DNA of 64,000 nt from JACVRW01 sp963827065 (GTDB lineage: Bacteria > Actinomycetota > Thermoleophilia > Solirubrobacterales > Thermoleophilaceae). Positions within the stretch are counted from its first letter, which is position 1, and each line of letters starts with the position of its first letter. A program made the translations under genes and the position numbers. The notes beneath the pieces are model-generated. The model was not told the origin of the DNA and did no database searches. It saw only the letters and a program-made list of their open reading frames with translations. This document shows, piece by piece, positions 1 through 7,665 of the stretch. The stretch covers positions 1-64,000 of the forward strand of contig CAWGZM010000014.1 in NCBI GenBank assembly GCA_963827065.1, in the 5' to 3' direction.

Positions 1-410
1 TCACTGCGCGGGATCGTCTCGAGGCCGCCCGCGCCGAGCGCCGCAGCCTGCTGCGACGGCTCGAGGACGCGGATACCGACGAGGAGGCCGAGGCGCTTCG
101 AAGGCGGCTCGACATCGTCTCCGCGGAGATAAACGGCCTGCGCGGCCAGCTGCGTGACCTGCGGCTGCGCACCGATTACGCGGTCGTGACGGTGACGCTC
201 CTGGCCGCCGAGGACGGCGGGAGCGAAGACGGCGGCGCGATCGGCTCCTTCGACGATGCCCTCGGCGACGCAGGCGACCTGCTCGCGGCGACCGCCGGCA
301 TCCTCATCCGGGTGCTCGCCGTGGCACTGCCGCTCGCGGTGATTGCGCTGCTCGGCTGGCTGCTCGGGGCGGCGCTGCGCCGCCGCCGCCGCGAATCGGT
401 GCTCGCGTGA
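1..410 (+). CDS. DUF4349 domain protein, C-terminal part
   Basis: This is the 3' end of a gene that enters from the left edge; the frame is open from base 3. The visible ~135 residues are a charged, Arg/Glu-rich coiled coil followed by a short beta stretch around TDYAVVTVTLLA, then a hydrophobic helix near the C-terminus and a basic tail (AALRRRRRES). This order (coiled coil, conserved beta segment, single C-terminal membrane helix, positive cytoplasmic tail) is typical of DUF4349 lipoprotein-like or membrane proteins of actinobacteria. Function is unknown; an envelope protein is likely. It converges on the psuK-like gene with only ~23 bases between them and no obvious terminator hairpin. Confidence 0.7.
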   Translation, partial: TARDRLEAARAERRSLLRRLEDADTDEEAEALRRRLDIVSAEINGLRGQLRDLRLRTDYAVVTVTLLAAEDGGSEDGGAIGSFDDALGDAGDLLAATAGILIRVLAVALPLAVIALLGWLLGAALRRRRRESVLA

Positions 411-433
411 CCACTCGTTCCTGACTTTTCCCC

Positions 434-1324
434 CTATACGGTGGTCAAGTCAGGACGCTGCGGTCGGGCGCCCATGGTGGTGACGGCCCGGGCGGCGAGC
501 GTGCAGCCCGCCGCCAGCGCCTCCTCCGGAGGAGCGCCGCGAAGGCGTGCCGCGAGGTAACCGGCGGCGAATGCATCACCCGCCCCGGTGGTGTCGACAG
601 CCTCGGCCGGCTCGGCCGCCACGCGGACGACCTCGGAGCCGTCGGTCCAGAGCGCGCCTGCCTCGCCGAGCGTCACCACCACCTCAGGAAACGCTTCGGC
701 GAGCACGCGAGCGGCAGCGACCGGGCTCTCAAGACCGGTGAGCGCCTGCGCCTCGAGGCCATTGGGCATCAGCAAACCCACCCCCTTCCCCAGCTGCCGT
801 AAGCCCCCCGACAACAGCGCGGCCGACGAGGGATCCACCGACGTCGACATCCCGGCCGCCCGAGCTCGCTCGATGGCGGAGAGCGCGGCGTCCCGCGACC
901 CGTCGCGCAGCAGCGCGTAGCCGGCAACGTGCAGGTGATCGCCCGCGACGAGCAGGTCCTCGGGGAAATCCGCGCTCCTGAGCGCCCCGTTCGCCCCCGC
1001 ATCCGGAAACATCGTTCGCTCGCCGTCGGCCGCAACGAGCACGACGACCGTGCCGGTCGGGCGCCCGCCGTCCACAGCCACCCGCGCGTCCACCCCGAGC
1101 GCCTCCAGTTCCGCAACGGCGGCCTGCCCCACCGAATCGTCCCCGACCCGCGCGACCAGCGCCACCTGGGCGCCGGCCACCGCACCCCACGCGGCCGTGT
1201 TGGCCGCCTGCCCGCCGCCCTCGAAGGCGACCCGTGCCGGCGAGTCGCTTCCCGGTGCGACCGGCCCGGAGAGCCGCGTGACGACGTCGACCATCACGTC
1301 GCCCACCACCACGATGCGGCTCAT
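434..1324 (-). CDS. psuK: PfkB-family sugar kinase, probable pseudouridine kinase
   Basis: A 296-residue ribokinase/PfkB-fold kinase. The N-terminus carries the first PfkB signature region (FEGGGQAANTA, about residues 33-43), and the C-terminus has the anion-hole and catalytic-base motif DTTGAGD at 244-250, whose Asp250 is the expected base. PfkB enzymes phosphorylate sugars or nucleosides with ATP. The start ATG overlaps the stop of the upstream psuG gene (ATGA), so translation is probably coupled. That coupling is why I favour pseudouridine as substrate: PsuK makes pseudouridine 5'-phosphate, which PsuG then splits. A longer N-terminal reading is possible but would run back through psuG and has no family similarity. 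The kinase assignment is firm; the substrate is inferred. Confidence 0.85.
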   Translation of the reverse strand: MSRIVVVGDVMVDVVTRLSGPVAPGSDSPARVAFEGGGQAANTAAWGAVAGAQVALVARVGDDSVGQAAVAELEALGVDARVAVDGGRPTGTVVVLVAADGERTMFPDAGANGALRSADFPEDLLVAGDHLHVAGYALLRDGSRDAALSAIERARAAGMSTSVDPSSAALLSGGLRQLGKGVGLLMPNGLEAQALTGLESPVAAARVLAEAFPEVVVTLGEAGALWTDGSEVVRVAAEPAEAVDTTGAGDAFAAGYLAARLRGAPPEEALAAGCTLAARAVTTMGARPQRPDLTTV

Positions 1325-2223
1325 GTATCGCTGAGCGCCGTCGCCACCCGGGCGGCGAGCCCGGCGTTGCGGAGGACGAGGCGGATGTTCGCCTCGAGGC
1401 TCGCCCCACCCGTCTCGCTGTGGAAGAGGTCGAGCAGGAAGGGCGTCACGTCCTTGCCGGACACACCCTCCGCCTCGGCGCGCTGGAGACCGGACGCAAG
1501 CACGCGGTCGTGCAGCTCGCGGTCGAGCTGCTCGTCGACCGGGAGCGGATTGGCCACGACAATGGCGCGCCCCTCCACCCCCACCGGCTCGCGTGCACGC
1601 ACAACCGCGGCAACCTCCCCCGGCGAGTCGACCCGCCACGGCGCCGGGTGTCCCGAGTCCGCGAGATAGAAGCCGGGGAAGTCGTCGGTCCCGTAGCCGA
1701 GCACGGTCACGCCCAGCGTCTCGAGCCGCTCGAGCGTGGCGCCGACGTCGAGGATCGACTTGACGCCCGAGCAGACGACCACGATGCCGGTCCGCGCGAG
1801 CGTGTCGAGGTCGGCGGAGACGTCCCAGGTCTCGTGCGCGCCGCGGTGGACGCCGCCGAGCCCGCCGGTCGCGAACAGGTGAATCCCGGCCCGCACGGCG
1901 AGGTGGGCCGTGGCGGCGACCGTCGTCGCGCCGTTCCCGCCGCGCGCGGCGAGCGGCGCCAGGTCGCGGACACCGCACTTGACGACGTCCTCACCTGCGG
2001 CGATCACCTCGAGCGCCTCGTCGTCGAGGCCGATCCGCGCCTCGCCCGCCACCACGGCGATCGTCGCCGCCAGCGCGCCCTCGGCGCGCGCCGCCTCCTC
2101 CACCTGCCGGGCCACCTCGAGGTTCCTCGGCCGCGGCAGCCCGTGGCTGATGAGCGTGCTCTCGAGCGCAACCACCGCCCGCCCGCCGGCGAGCGCTTCG
2201 GCGACGTCCGGGGCGATTCGCAT
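1321..2223 (-). CDS. psuG: pseudouridine-5'-phosphate glycosidase
   Basis: A 300-residue protein matching the PsuG family over its whole length: ALESTLISHGLPRPRN near the N-terminus, KCGVRDL, the glycine-rich GGLGGVHRGAHETWDVSAD and VVCSGVKSILDVG segments. PsuG reversibly breaks the C-C glycosidic bond of pseudouridine 5'-phosphate to give uracil and ribose 5-phosphate, letting the cell salvage pseudouridine from RNA turnover. The length is normal for the family. It is the first gene of a two-gene operon with the PfkB kinase. A TAGGCT hexamer sits 7 nt before the ATG and there is no Shine-Dalgarno sequence, which suggests a leaderless transcript. Confidence 0.95.
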   Translation of the reverse strand: MRIAPDVAEALAGGRAVVALESTLISHGLPRPRNLEVARQVEEAARAEGALAATIAVVAGEARIGLDDEALEVIAAGEDVVKCGVRDLAPLAARGGNGATTVAATAHLAVRAGIHLFATGGLGGVHRGAHETWDVSADLDTLARTGIVVVCSGVKSILDVGATLERLETLGVTVLGYGTDDFPGFYLADSGHPAPWRVDSPGEVAAVVRAREPVGVEGRAIVVANPLPVDEQLDRELHDRVLASGLQRAEAEGVSGKDVTPFLLDLFHSETGGASLEANIRLVLRNAGLAARVATALSDT

Positions 2224-2230
2224 GCAGGCC

Positions 2231-2236
2231 AGCCTA
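2231..2236 (-). promoter_or_regulatory. -10 element of psuG
   Basis: TAGGCT on the minus strand, separated from the psuG ATG by 7 nt. This matches the TANNNT form seen before many starts in this window, and the spacing puts transcription initiation at or next to the start codon. Confidence 0.55.
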
Positions 2237-2246
2237 AATCGCCGGA

Positions 2247-2271
2247 GGGGTCAGGTCTTGCATTCGAGCAC
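2247..2271. repeat. single copy of GGGGTCAGGTCTTGCA repeat
   Basis: The 25 bases here match one arm of the long palindrome at 38290-38343 with a single difference (an A/T change in the middle). The repeat overlaps the last codons and the stop of the methyltransferase gene: the residues ECKT and the TGA come from it. Such short mobile-looking palindromic units resemble REP/REPIN sequences moved by RAYT (Y1 tyrosine) transposases, but no such transposase lies in this window, so that link is inference. Confidence 0.7.
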
Positions 2272-2985
2272 CGTGATGACGTCGCCGAAGGCCCCGAGGT
2301 CGTGCCGCCCGCCGGACCACGAGCGTATGTGCTCCCGCAGGGCGAGACCGCGCTCCTCCGCGAGTGCCGCGAACAGGCCGGCGCTCATCGGCGCGCGCCA
2401 GCCGAGGCAGGACTGGAGCTGCCCGCGGTTGCGGCCGTCCGCGTGGTGGATCGCCGCCACGCCGCCGGGTCGGAGCACGCGCGCGATCTCCCCGAGATAA
2501 CGCGCTTGGTCGAGCGGAGCCACGTGGACGAAGACGTCGAAGGACCAGATCGCGTCCACGCTCCCGTCGTCGACGCCCGGCAGGTCGGCCCCCGACGAGA
2601 GGACGTAGCTGACCGTGTCGAGTGGCCCGAGCCGCTCGTGCGATAGGTCCAGGACCCGCTGGGCGACGTCCACGAGCACGAGCCGCTTCGCCCGTGGCGC
2701 GAGCACGACGCTCCAGCGCCCGCCGCCCGGCCCGATCTCGAGCACGGTGCCGCCCTCCGGGATCACCCGCAACAGCACCTCGTCGATCAACCCCTGCTTC
2801 CACTCCGGCGAGGCGGTCCACTCCTCGCCCAGCGAGCTCCAGTCCCACCCCTCCCAGCGCGCCTCGTTCTCGGCCACCGAGTTGCCTCGCCAAGCCCGGT
2901 GGGCGGGGCCCAGGACTCCGCGCGACTGCTCACGCTCGAGGCGGAGGTCGCGAAGACGGTGGACTGCCCGGCGCACCAGCGACAC
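2251..2985 (-). CDS. class I SAM-dependent methyltransferase
   Basis: A 244-residue protein with a Rossmann methyltransferase core: motif I VLEIGPGGGRWS (about residues 81-92), a post-I acidic end (LVDV), a motif IV-like region (DAIWSFDVFVHV) and the LRPGGVAAIHH turn typical of Methyltransf_11/25 enzymes. The N-terminal ~75 residues are helical and contain a Trp-rich stretch. The substrate cannot be read from the sequence. It starts with GTG, 15 bases downstream of the ilvA stop, so it may be co-transcribed with ilvA. The final residues and stop codon are supplied by a copy of a dispersed repeat, so the native C-terminus may have been replaced or extended. Confidence 0.8.
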   Translation of the reverse strand: MSLVRRAVHRLRDLRLEREQSRGVLGPAHRAWRGNSVAENEARWEGWDWSSLGEEWTASPEWKQGLIDEVLLRVIPEGGTVLEIGPGGGRWSVVLAPRAKRLVLVDVAQRVLDLSHERLGPLDTVSYVLSSGADLPGVDDGSVDAIWSFDVFVHVAPLDQARYLGEIARVLRPGGVAAIHHADGRNRGQLQSCLGWRAPMSAGLFAALAEERGLALREHIRSWSGGRHDLGAFGDVITVLECKT

Positions 2986-2999
2986 GGTCGACCAGGCTG

Positions 3000-4241
3000 C
3001 TACGCCTCAGTCTCGACGCGGACCGAGAAGCCCTCCGCGCGCGCCGCGTCGAGCAGCTCACGGTTGCTCTCGGCGCCGCGAGTCTGCAGGACGAGCTTGA
3101 TCGCCGTCTCGCGCACGTGCAGATCGATGCCGTCGCGCAGGTGCTCGACGTCCACGACGTTCGCGTCGCAATCGGCCACCACGCGCAGCAAGCCGGCTAG
3201 CGCACCGGGCCGGTCCGGGACGACGGTCGACAGCACCATGCGGCGGCCGGCCGCCGTCTCGCCCACCCGGATGCACTCAGAGAGCAGCGAGGCGTCGACG
3301 TTGCCGCCCGACAGCACAGCGCAGACGACCTCGGCGCCGCGGACGTCGACCCTCCCGTGCATGAGCGCGGCGACGGCCACAGCGCCGGCCCCCTCGACCA
3401 CGAGCTTCGAGCGCTCCAGCAGCAGCACCATCGCCTCCGCCACCTGATCGTCCGAGACCGTCACGACCTCGTCGACGTGGCGCTCGACGATCGGCAGCGT
3501 GAAGTCGCCGGGGCGCTTGACGGCGATGCCGTCGCAGATCGTGTTGGCCGAGCGCGCTCCCACCGGGCGGTGGGCGGCGAGCGAGTCGATATAGGGCGCG
3601 CAGGCCTCGGCCTGGACGCCGACGATGCGTGTCTGGGGCAGCACCTCGCTCGCCGCCAGCGCGATCCCTCCGGCGAGCCCGCCGCCCCCGAGCGGCACGA
3701 CGATCAGTCCCACTTCCGGCGCGGCACGGGCGATCTCGAGGCCGATCGTCCCCTGGCCGGCTACGACGGGCGCCTGGTCGAACGCGTGCACGAGCGTCAG
3801 CCCCTGCTCCTCGGCGAGCCGAGCGGCGGCCGCCCCCGCCTCGTCGTAGCCGCCGTCGACCAGCTGAACCTCGCCGCCGTACTGGCGGACGGCGGCGACC
3901 TTGGCAACCGGCGCCTGCTCCGGCATCACCAGCACCGCGCGGGCGCCGGCATCACGAGCCGCGAAGGCCACCGCCTGGGCGTGGTTGCCCGCGCTCGCAG
4001 CCACCACGCCCGCGGCGAGCGCCTCGTCGGAGAGGCGGCGGATCATGTTCGTGGCGCCGCGCGCCTTGAACGATCCGGTCAGCTGAAGGTTTTCCGCCTT
4101 GAGGAGCACGCGCGCCCCGACGCGCCGCCCGAGCTCGCCCGCCGGCAGCAGCGGGGTCTTCCGGACGCGCCCGGAAATCACCCTCTCTGCGTCCTCGACG
4201 TCGGCGTGGGTGACGGTGTCAGGGGCTATGGCCATCTTCAT
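3000..4241 (-). CDS. ilvA: threonine ammonia-lyase with C-terminal ACT-like domain
   Basis: A 413-residue fold-type II PLP enzyme. SFKARGA at 57-63 holds the PLP lysine (Lys59), and GGGGLAGG at 185-192 is the phosphate-binding loop. The last ~80 residues read like an ACT domain (VVPDRPGALAGLLRVVAD), as in the short catabolic/biosynthetic threonine deaminases. It converts L-threonine to 2-oxobutyrate and ammonia, the first step of isoleucine synthesis. The first ATG lies 5 nt after a GATAAT hexamer; an in-frame ATG two codons later is an alternative. It is divergent from a Crp/Fnr regulator 16 bases away and may share one -10 element with it. Confidence 0.93.
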   Translation of the reverse strand: MKMAIAPDTVTHADVEDAERVISGRVRKTPLLPAGELGRRVGARVLLKAENLQLTGSFKARGATNMIRRLSDEALAAGVVAASAGNHAQAVAFAARDAGARAVLVMPEQAPVAKVAAVRQYGGEVQLVDGGYDEAGAAAARLAEEQGLTLVHAFDQAPVVAGQGTIGLEIARAAPEVGLIVVPLGGGGLAGGIALAASEVLPQTRIVGVQAEACAPYIDSLAAHRPVGARSANTICDGIAVKRPGDFTLPIVERHVDEVVTVSDDQVAEAMVLLLERSKLVVEGAGAVAVAALMHGRVDVRGAEVVCAVLSGGNVDASLLSECIRVGETAAGRRMVLSTVVPDRPGALAGLLRVVADCDANVVDVEHLRDGIDLHVRETAIKLVLQTRGAESNRELLDAARAEGFSVRVETEA

Positions 4242-4245
4242 CCGG

Positions 4246-4252
4246 CATTATC
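4246..4252. promoter_or_regulatory. shared symmetric -10 element, ilvA / crp-like gene
   Basis: CATTATC. Read on the plus strand, CATTAT lies 6 nt before the ATG of the Crp/Fnr gene; read on the minus strand, GATAAT lies 5 nt before the ilvA ATG. Both readings keep the A and T at hexamer positions 2 and 6, the two most conserved -10 bases. The whole intergenic gap is only 16 bases, so both promoters must use this element and both mRNAs would be leaderless. Confidence 0.55.
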
Positions 4253-4257
4253 CGCCC

Positions 4258-4950
4258 ATGGCCAACGGGGGCGAGACCGCGCGCCTGCTGGCGCGCACCG
4301 AGGTCTTCGGTGATCTCGAGGAGCGCGAGCTCGTGGAGGTGGCGCAGGTGGCGGTGCCGCGGCACTGGGACCGCGGCGAGGTGATCTTCCGCGAGGGCGA
4401 TCAGGGCGACACCTGCTACCTGCTACGGACCGGCGCGGTCGTGCTGACCCGCGAGCACCAGGATGGCCGCATGGTCGCGCTCGCCGAGCTGCGGGCCGGC
4501 GCGCTCTTCGGCGAGCTTGCGATGTTCCGGGGCGAGACGCGCTCGGCCACGGCGGAGGCGATCGAGGCCACGACCGCGGTGGCACTGCTGGCGTCCGACA
4601 TGCAGCGGCTGATCCGGCGCAGCCCCGGCCTCGCGCTGAAGTTCCTGGCGACGCTCGCGGAACGGGTCTCGAAGACGAACGAGCGGCTGCTTCAGCAGTC
4701 GTTCCAGACAGTCGCCGGCCGAGTGGCGAGCGCGCTGCTGGCGCAGGTCGTCTCGCGACAGGCCGAGGGCGCACCGGAGACCGACGTACTCGTGCGCTCG
4801 ACCCAGGCCGAGATCGCCAACCTCGCGGGCACGTCGAGGGAGAGCGCGAGCCGCTTCCTCGCCACGCTCGAGCGGGCCGAGGTCGTGACGCTCGGCCGTG
4901 GGAAAGTGACCGTCCATGACCCGGGAAGACTCCGGAACTACATCCACTGA
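4258..4950 (+). CDS. Crp/Fnr-family transcriptional regulator
   Basis: A 230-residue regulator. Residues ~10-125 form a cyclic-nucleotide-binding (cupin-like) domain with GEVIFREGDQGDTCYLLRTG and the phosphate-binding-cassette region FGELAMFRGETRSATAEA, where Glu and Arg would contact a cyclic nucleotide. A long dimer helix follows, and the C-terminus is a winged helix (TQAEIANLAGTSRESASRFL) typical of Crp. The start at the ATG 6 nt after CATTAT gives the normal family length; longer readings run into ilvA antisense. No Cys cluster is visible, so it is more like Crp/GlxR than Fnr. Its stop overlaps the beginning of pcm by 35 bases if the upstream pcm start is used. Confidence 0.9.
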   Translation: MANGGETARLLARTEVFGDLEERELVEVAQVAVPRHWDRGEVIFREGDQGDTCYLLRTGAVVLTREHQDGRMVALAELRAGALFGELAMFRGETRSATAEAIEATTAVALLASDMQRLIRRSPGLALKFLATLAERVSKTNERLLQQSFQTVAGRVASALLAQVVSRQAEGAPETDVLVRSTQAEIANLAGTSRESASRFLATLERAEVVTLGRGKVTVHDPGRLRNYIH

Positions 4951-5572
4951 GCGGACGCGCATGGTGGAGCGCCAGCTCCGCCGGCGGGGGATCACGGACG
5001 AACGGGTGTTGAAGGCGATGGAGACGGTCCCGCGGGAGCTCTTTCTGCCGGAGGGCCAGCGCAAGCGGGCCTATCGCGACGGAGCCGTCCGGATCGGCGA
5101 CGGGCAGACGATGTCGCAGCCCTGGATCGTGGCCTGCATGGCGCAGCTGCTCGAGCTGGACGGCTCCGAGACGGTGCTCGAGGTGGGCACGGGCTCCGGC
5201 TACGCGGCCGCCGTGCTCGCGCTGCTGAGCCGCGAGGTCGTGACGGTAGAGCGCGTCGGGCGGCTCGCGGAGCAGGCGGCGGCCGTGCTCGAGCAGCTCG
5301 GCTACGACAACGTCGAGGTGAGGACGGGCGACGGCTCGCTCGGCGCTCCCGACCGAGCGCCGTTCGGCGGCATCTCGGTGACGGCGGCGGCCCGCGACGA
5401 GCCGCCGCGCCCGCTCGTCGACCAGCTGGCGCCGGGAGCGGCACTCGTCTGCCCCGTCGAGCGCGGGCACCGCGAGCTGCTCGTCCGCTTCCGCGACGGC
5501 GAGGAGGAGGCCGTGGCGGCGGTCCGCTTCGTGCCGCTCCTGGGCGGCCCGGAGGCGGCGGAGGACGGCTGA
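4916..5572 (+). CDS. pcm: protein-L-isoaspartate O-methyltransferase
   Basis: A 218-residue SAM methyltransferase with the Pcm signature: MVERQLRRRGI at the start of the core, VPRELFLPE, the DGQTMSQPWIVA segment, and motif I VLEVGTGSGYAAAVLA. The enzyme methylates isoaspartyl residues in aged proteins so that they can return to normal Asp. Two starts are possible: the ATG used here, which overlaps the crp-like gene by 35 bases, or ATG at 4961, which gives MVERQL directly and removes the overlap. The second would be 15 residues shorter. Position just downstream of the Crp/Fnr gene suggests co-transcription. Confidence 0.92.
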   Translation: MTREDSGTTSTERTRMVERQLRRRGITDERVLKAMETVPRELFLPEGQRKRAYRDGAVRIGDGQTMSQPWIVACMAQLLELDGSETVLEVGTGSGYAAAVLALLSREVVTVERVGRLAEQAAAVLEQLGYDNVEVRTGDGSLGAPDRAPFGGISVTAAARDEPPRPLVDQLAPGAALVCPVERGHRELLVRFRDGEEEAVAAVRFVPLLGGPEAAEDG

Positions 5573-5607
5573 CCCGCGAGGACCTGTCCAAGCCGCCTAA
5601 AGGCCGC

Positions 5608-5613
5608 TAGGCT
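5608..5613 (+). promoter_or_regulatory. -10 element of the ASCH gene
   Basis: TAGGCT, 9 nt before the GTG start of the ASCH gene. It is the same hexamer as before psuG, and no Shine-Dalgarno sequence lies between it and the start. Confidence 0.5.
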
Positions 5614-5622
5614 GCCCCGGTC

Positions 5623-6021
5623 GTGTTCGTCCTCAACTTCTATTCGCCGGTCTTCATCGACCAGCTCAAGCGCGGGCGCAAGACCGCGACGATCCGGCTG
5701 GGCGACAAGGGCAAGAAGTACCGGAAGGGCGAAGTCGTGCTGGTGACCGTGGGCTTCCAGCACTCGCCGCGCGAGAAGATCTTCGAGGCGGTCATCGACT
5801 CGGTGGAGGTCAAGCAGGTGCAGGACCTCTCCCGCCGCGACATCGAGCACGACAACCCGGAGTTCCGGCGCGTCGACGAGATGGTCCACTTCCTCGAGCA
5901 GATCTACGGCCGCAAGGTCGAGATGGACGACATGGTCACGGTCGTTCGCTTCTCCCAGATCTCCGACCGGCCCTCGGAGATCCGCGAGCGGATGCGGCCG
6001 GACGCGCCGGCCCAGAACTAG
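5623..6021 (+). CDS. ASCH domain protein
   Basis: A 132-residue protein starting at GTG. The first ~100 residues look like an ASCH (PUA-like) fold: an N-terminal beta strand MFVLNFYSPVFIDQL, a central KTATIRLGDKGKKYRKGEVV segment with the basic groove residues common in ASCH proteins, and alternating strands and helices after it. ASCH domains are thought to bind RNA or modified nucleotides. The exact role is unknown. It lies alone between pcm and the ECF sigma factor with its own apparent promoter, so it is probably a single-gene unit. Confidence 0.75.
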   Translation: MFVLNFYSPVFIDQLKRGRKTATIRLGDKGKKYRKGEVVLVTVGFQHSPREKIFEAVIDSVEVKQVQDLSRRDIEHDNPEFRRVDEMVHFLEQIYGRKVEMDDMVTVVRFSQISDRPSEIRERMRPDAPAQN

Positions 6022-6068
6022 CGTGTAATCCGGCCCGGTTGCCGGACACTTCCTCCTCGAGGGGGCAT

Positions 6069-6602
6069 GTGAACGGCACGCGACGCGAACGGTTCGAGCG
6101 GGTCTACCGGGACCACCACTCCGCCGTGCGCGCCTACGTCCTCCGCCGCGCGGAGCCCGAGCTCGCCCAGGACGCGCTCTCCGAGACGTTCCTGGCCGCC
6201 TGGCGGCGCCTCGACGAGCTCCCCGGGGATCCCCTGCCGTGGCTGCTCGCCACGGCTAGACGCACGCTCTCGAACCAGCGCCGCTCCGTGCGGCGACTCG
6301 GCGGCCTTCGCGAGCGCATTGCCGCGCGCGCCACCGCCGAGGTCTCCGACCCAGCCGAGCAGGTCGCCGAAGCCGAGCTCGTCCGCCGCGCCCTCGCCAC
6401 GCTCTCCGAGTCCGATCGCGAGGTGCTGATGCTCGTGGCCTGGGACGGGCTCGACCCGGCCCGTGCGGCCGTGGTCGCCGGGTGCTCGCGCGCGACCTTC
6501 GCGGTCCGGCTCCACCGCGCCCGGAAGCGACTGGACCGCGCCTTGTTCGCGCTCGAGTTCCCGCTGCCGGCGCGCACCTACGACGCCATGGAGGTCCGAT
6601 GA
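6069..6602 (+). CDS. ECF-type RNA polymerase sigma factor
   Basis: A ~177-residue sigma-70 family factor with only regions 2 and 4. Region 2 spans about residues 8-75 (YRDHHSAVRAYVLRR, SETFLAAWRRLDELP), and region 4 is ~110-165 (LSESDREVLMLVAWDGLD, CSRATFAVRLHRARKRL). I chose GTG at 6069, which sits just behind a GAGGGGG ribosome site; a TTG at 6039 would add ten residues. The next gene overlaps its stop (ATGA) and encodes a single-pass membrane protein, the usual arrangement for an ECF factor and a partner. Which genes it controls is not evident. Confidence 0.88.
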   Translation: MNGTRRERFERVYRDHHSAVRAYVLRRAEPELAQDALSETFLAAWRRLDELPGDPLPWLLATARRTLSNQRRSVRRLGGLRERIAARATAEVSDPAEQVAEAELVRRALATLSESDREVLMLVAWDGLDPARAAVVAGCSRATFAVRLHRARKRLDRALFALEFPLPARTYDAMEVR

Positions 6603-7552
6603 ACGAGCTGATGGAGCGGCTCGCCCGAGCCAACCCCGCACCCGCCGATGAGGCGCCGGGCGCCGAGGAGCAGCGCGAGGCCGAGGCCCTGCTCGAGCGC
6701 ATCCTCGCCGACCCGCTGCCGGACGAGCGGCGGCAGCACGCACCGCAGCTGCGCCGGCTGGCGCCCGCGGCGGCGGTGCTCGCCGCACTCGCGATTGGCG
6801 CCGTGATCGTGATCGACTTGGCGGACTCCGAGGAGGGTGGCGGCGGAATCATCGAGCGAGCCGTCGCGGCGGTCTCGAACGACGACGTGATCTACGCGAT
6901 CACGCAGCGCGCGTCCCTCCGGTCAGTCGCCCTCGACCCGGGCATCGAGGAGATGCCTGACGAGCGGTCGTACGAGCGCTCCTGGACGTGGGGCGAGGGT
7001 GGGCGGTTCCACGCTTTCCGCTACCGCACCCTCCCGGACGGCCGTCGCGGGCGGCTCGTCGAGGAAGTGGTGTTCACGCCCGAGCGGATCGTCTGGTTCG
7101 ACGCGCAGGGAAAGGTGGAGCTCGACTACGATCGCGACCGGGATCGCGAGGAGCTGCCCACTGGCGTCGCCGAAGTCGGCGACGGCGGCTACCCCGGCTT
7201 CGACCCGTCATCCGACCCGGGCCCGCAGCTGCGTGAGCACGTCGACAACGGCAACCTGCGGCTCGCCGGCAGGACGACCGTTCGTGGCCGAACCGCGTAC
7301 CGGCTCATCGCGAAGGCGAAGCCGGATGCGCAGCCGGACGAGGCCTTCGGAACGGTCACCTACCTGGTGGACGCCCGCACCTACCTGCCACTGGAGGTCC
7401 GCCAGCGCGTCGTGTTCGACCACAGCGACGCCCCGGACGGCGGCCGCGAGCGTGTCAGCTTCCGCATCGAATACCTCCGCTACGAGCCCCTGCCCGTCAC
7501 TGACCAGACCAAGAAGCTGCTGGAGAAGGGCGCCGGCCGCCGCCTGCCGTGA
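6599..7552 (+). CDS. CU044_5270-type membrane protein, ECF sigma partner
   Basis: A 317-residue protein with a ~55-residue acidic cytoplasmic head, one membrane helix (LAPAAAVLAALAIGAVIVIDL, around 55-75) and a ~240-residue external domain rich in beta strands (for example VVFTPERIVWFDAQGKVELDY). This layout and the position after an ECF factor match the actinobacterial family named CU044_5270, whose function is not established. It lacks a recognisable zinc-finger anti-sigma motif, so whether it restrains the sigma factor is inference. The start overlaps the sigma stop by four bases, so expression is likely coupled. Confidence 0.7.
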   Translation: MNELMERLARANPAPADEAPGAEEQREAEALLERILADPLPDERRQHAPQLRRLAPAAAVLAALAIGAVIVIDLADSEEGGGGIIERAVAAVSNDDVIYAITQRASLRSVALDPGIEEMPDERSYERSWTWGEGGRFHAFRYRTLPDGRRGRLVEEVVFTPERIVWFDAQGKVELDYDRDRDREELPTGVAEVGDGGYPGFDPSSDPGPQLREHVDNGNLRLAGRTTVRGRTAYRLIAKAKPDAQPDEAFGTVTYLVDARTYLPLEVRQRVVFDHSDAPDGGRERVSFRIEYLRYEPLPVTDQTKKLLEKGAGRRLP

Positions 7553-7570
7553 CCATGCCGTGAACGCCCC

Positions 7571-7600
7571 TTGAGGGCTTGGCACTCTCACTGCTAGAGT
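7571..7600 (+). promoter_or_regulatory. groESL promoter
   Basis: TTGAGG (7571-7576) and TAGAGT (7595-7600) are separated by 18 bases, a reasonable -35/-10 pair for the housekeeping sigma factor. The first CIRCE operator lies inside this promoter, so bound HrcA would block polymerase. Confidence 0.65.
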
Positions 7601-7605
7601 GCCAG
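7579..7605 (+). promoter_or_regulatory. CIRCE operator 1 (HrcA site)
   Basis: TTGGCACTC, nine bases, GAGTGCCAG: close to the CIRCE consensus TTAGCACTC-N9-GAGTGCTAA. It overlaps the spacer and -10 hexamer of the groESL promoter. CIRCE is the binding site of the heat-shock repressor HrcA. Confidence 0.92.
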
Positions 7606-7607
7606 CG

Positions 7608-7634
7608 GCGGCACTCGCAATCCGAGAGTGCCAG
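7608..7634 (+). promoter_or_regulatory. CIRCE operator 2 (HrcA site)
   Basis: A second, tandem CIRCE: GGCACTC at 7610-7616, nine bases, GAGTGCC at 7626-7632. It lies just downstream of the first, in the leader of groES. Confidence 0.9.
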
Positions 7635-7665
7635 GAGGAACATTGTTTTCAACGGAGGTATGCCC

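Noticed and set aside
1325..1978. N-terminal extension of the PfkB kinase through psuG
   Set aside because: The extension is Arg-rich shadow sequence of psuG; the kinase fold begins at MSRIVVVGD and its ATG overlaps the psuG stop.
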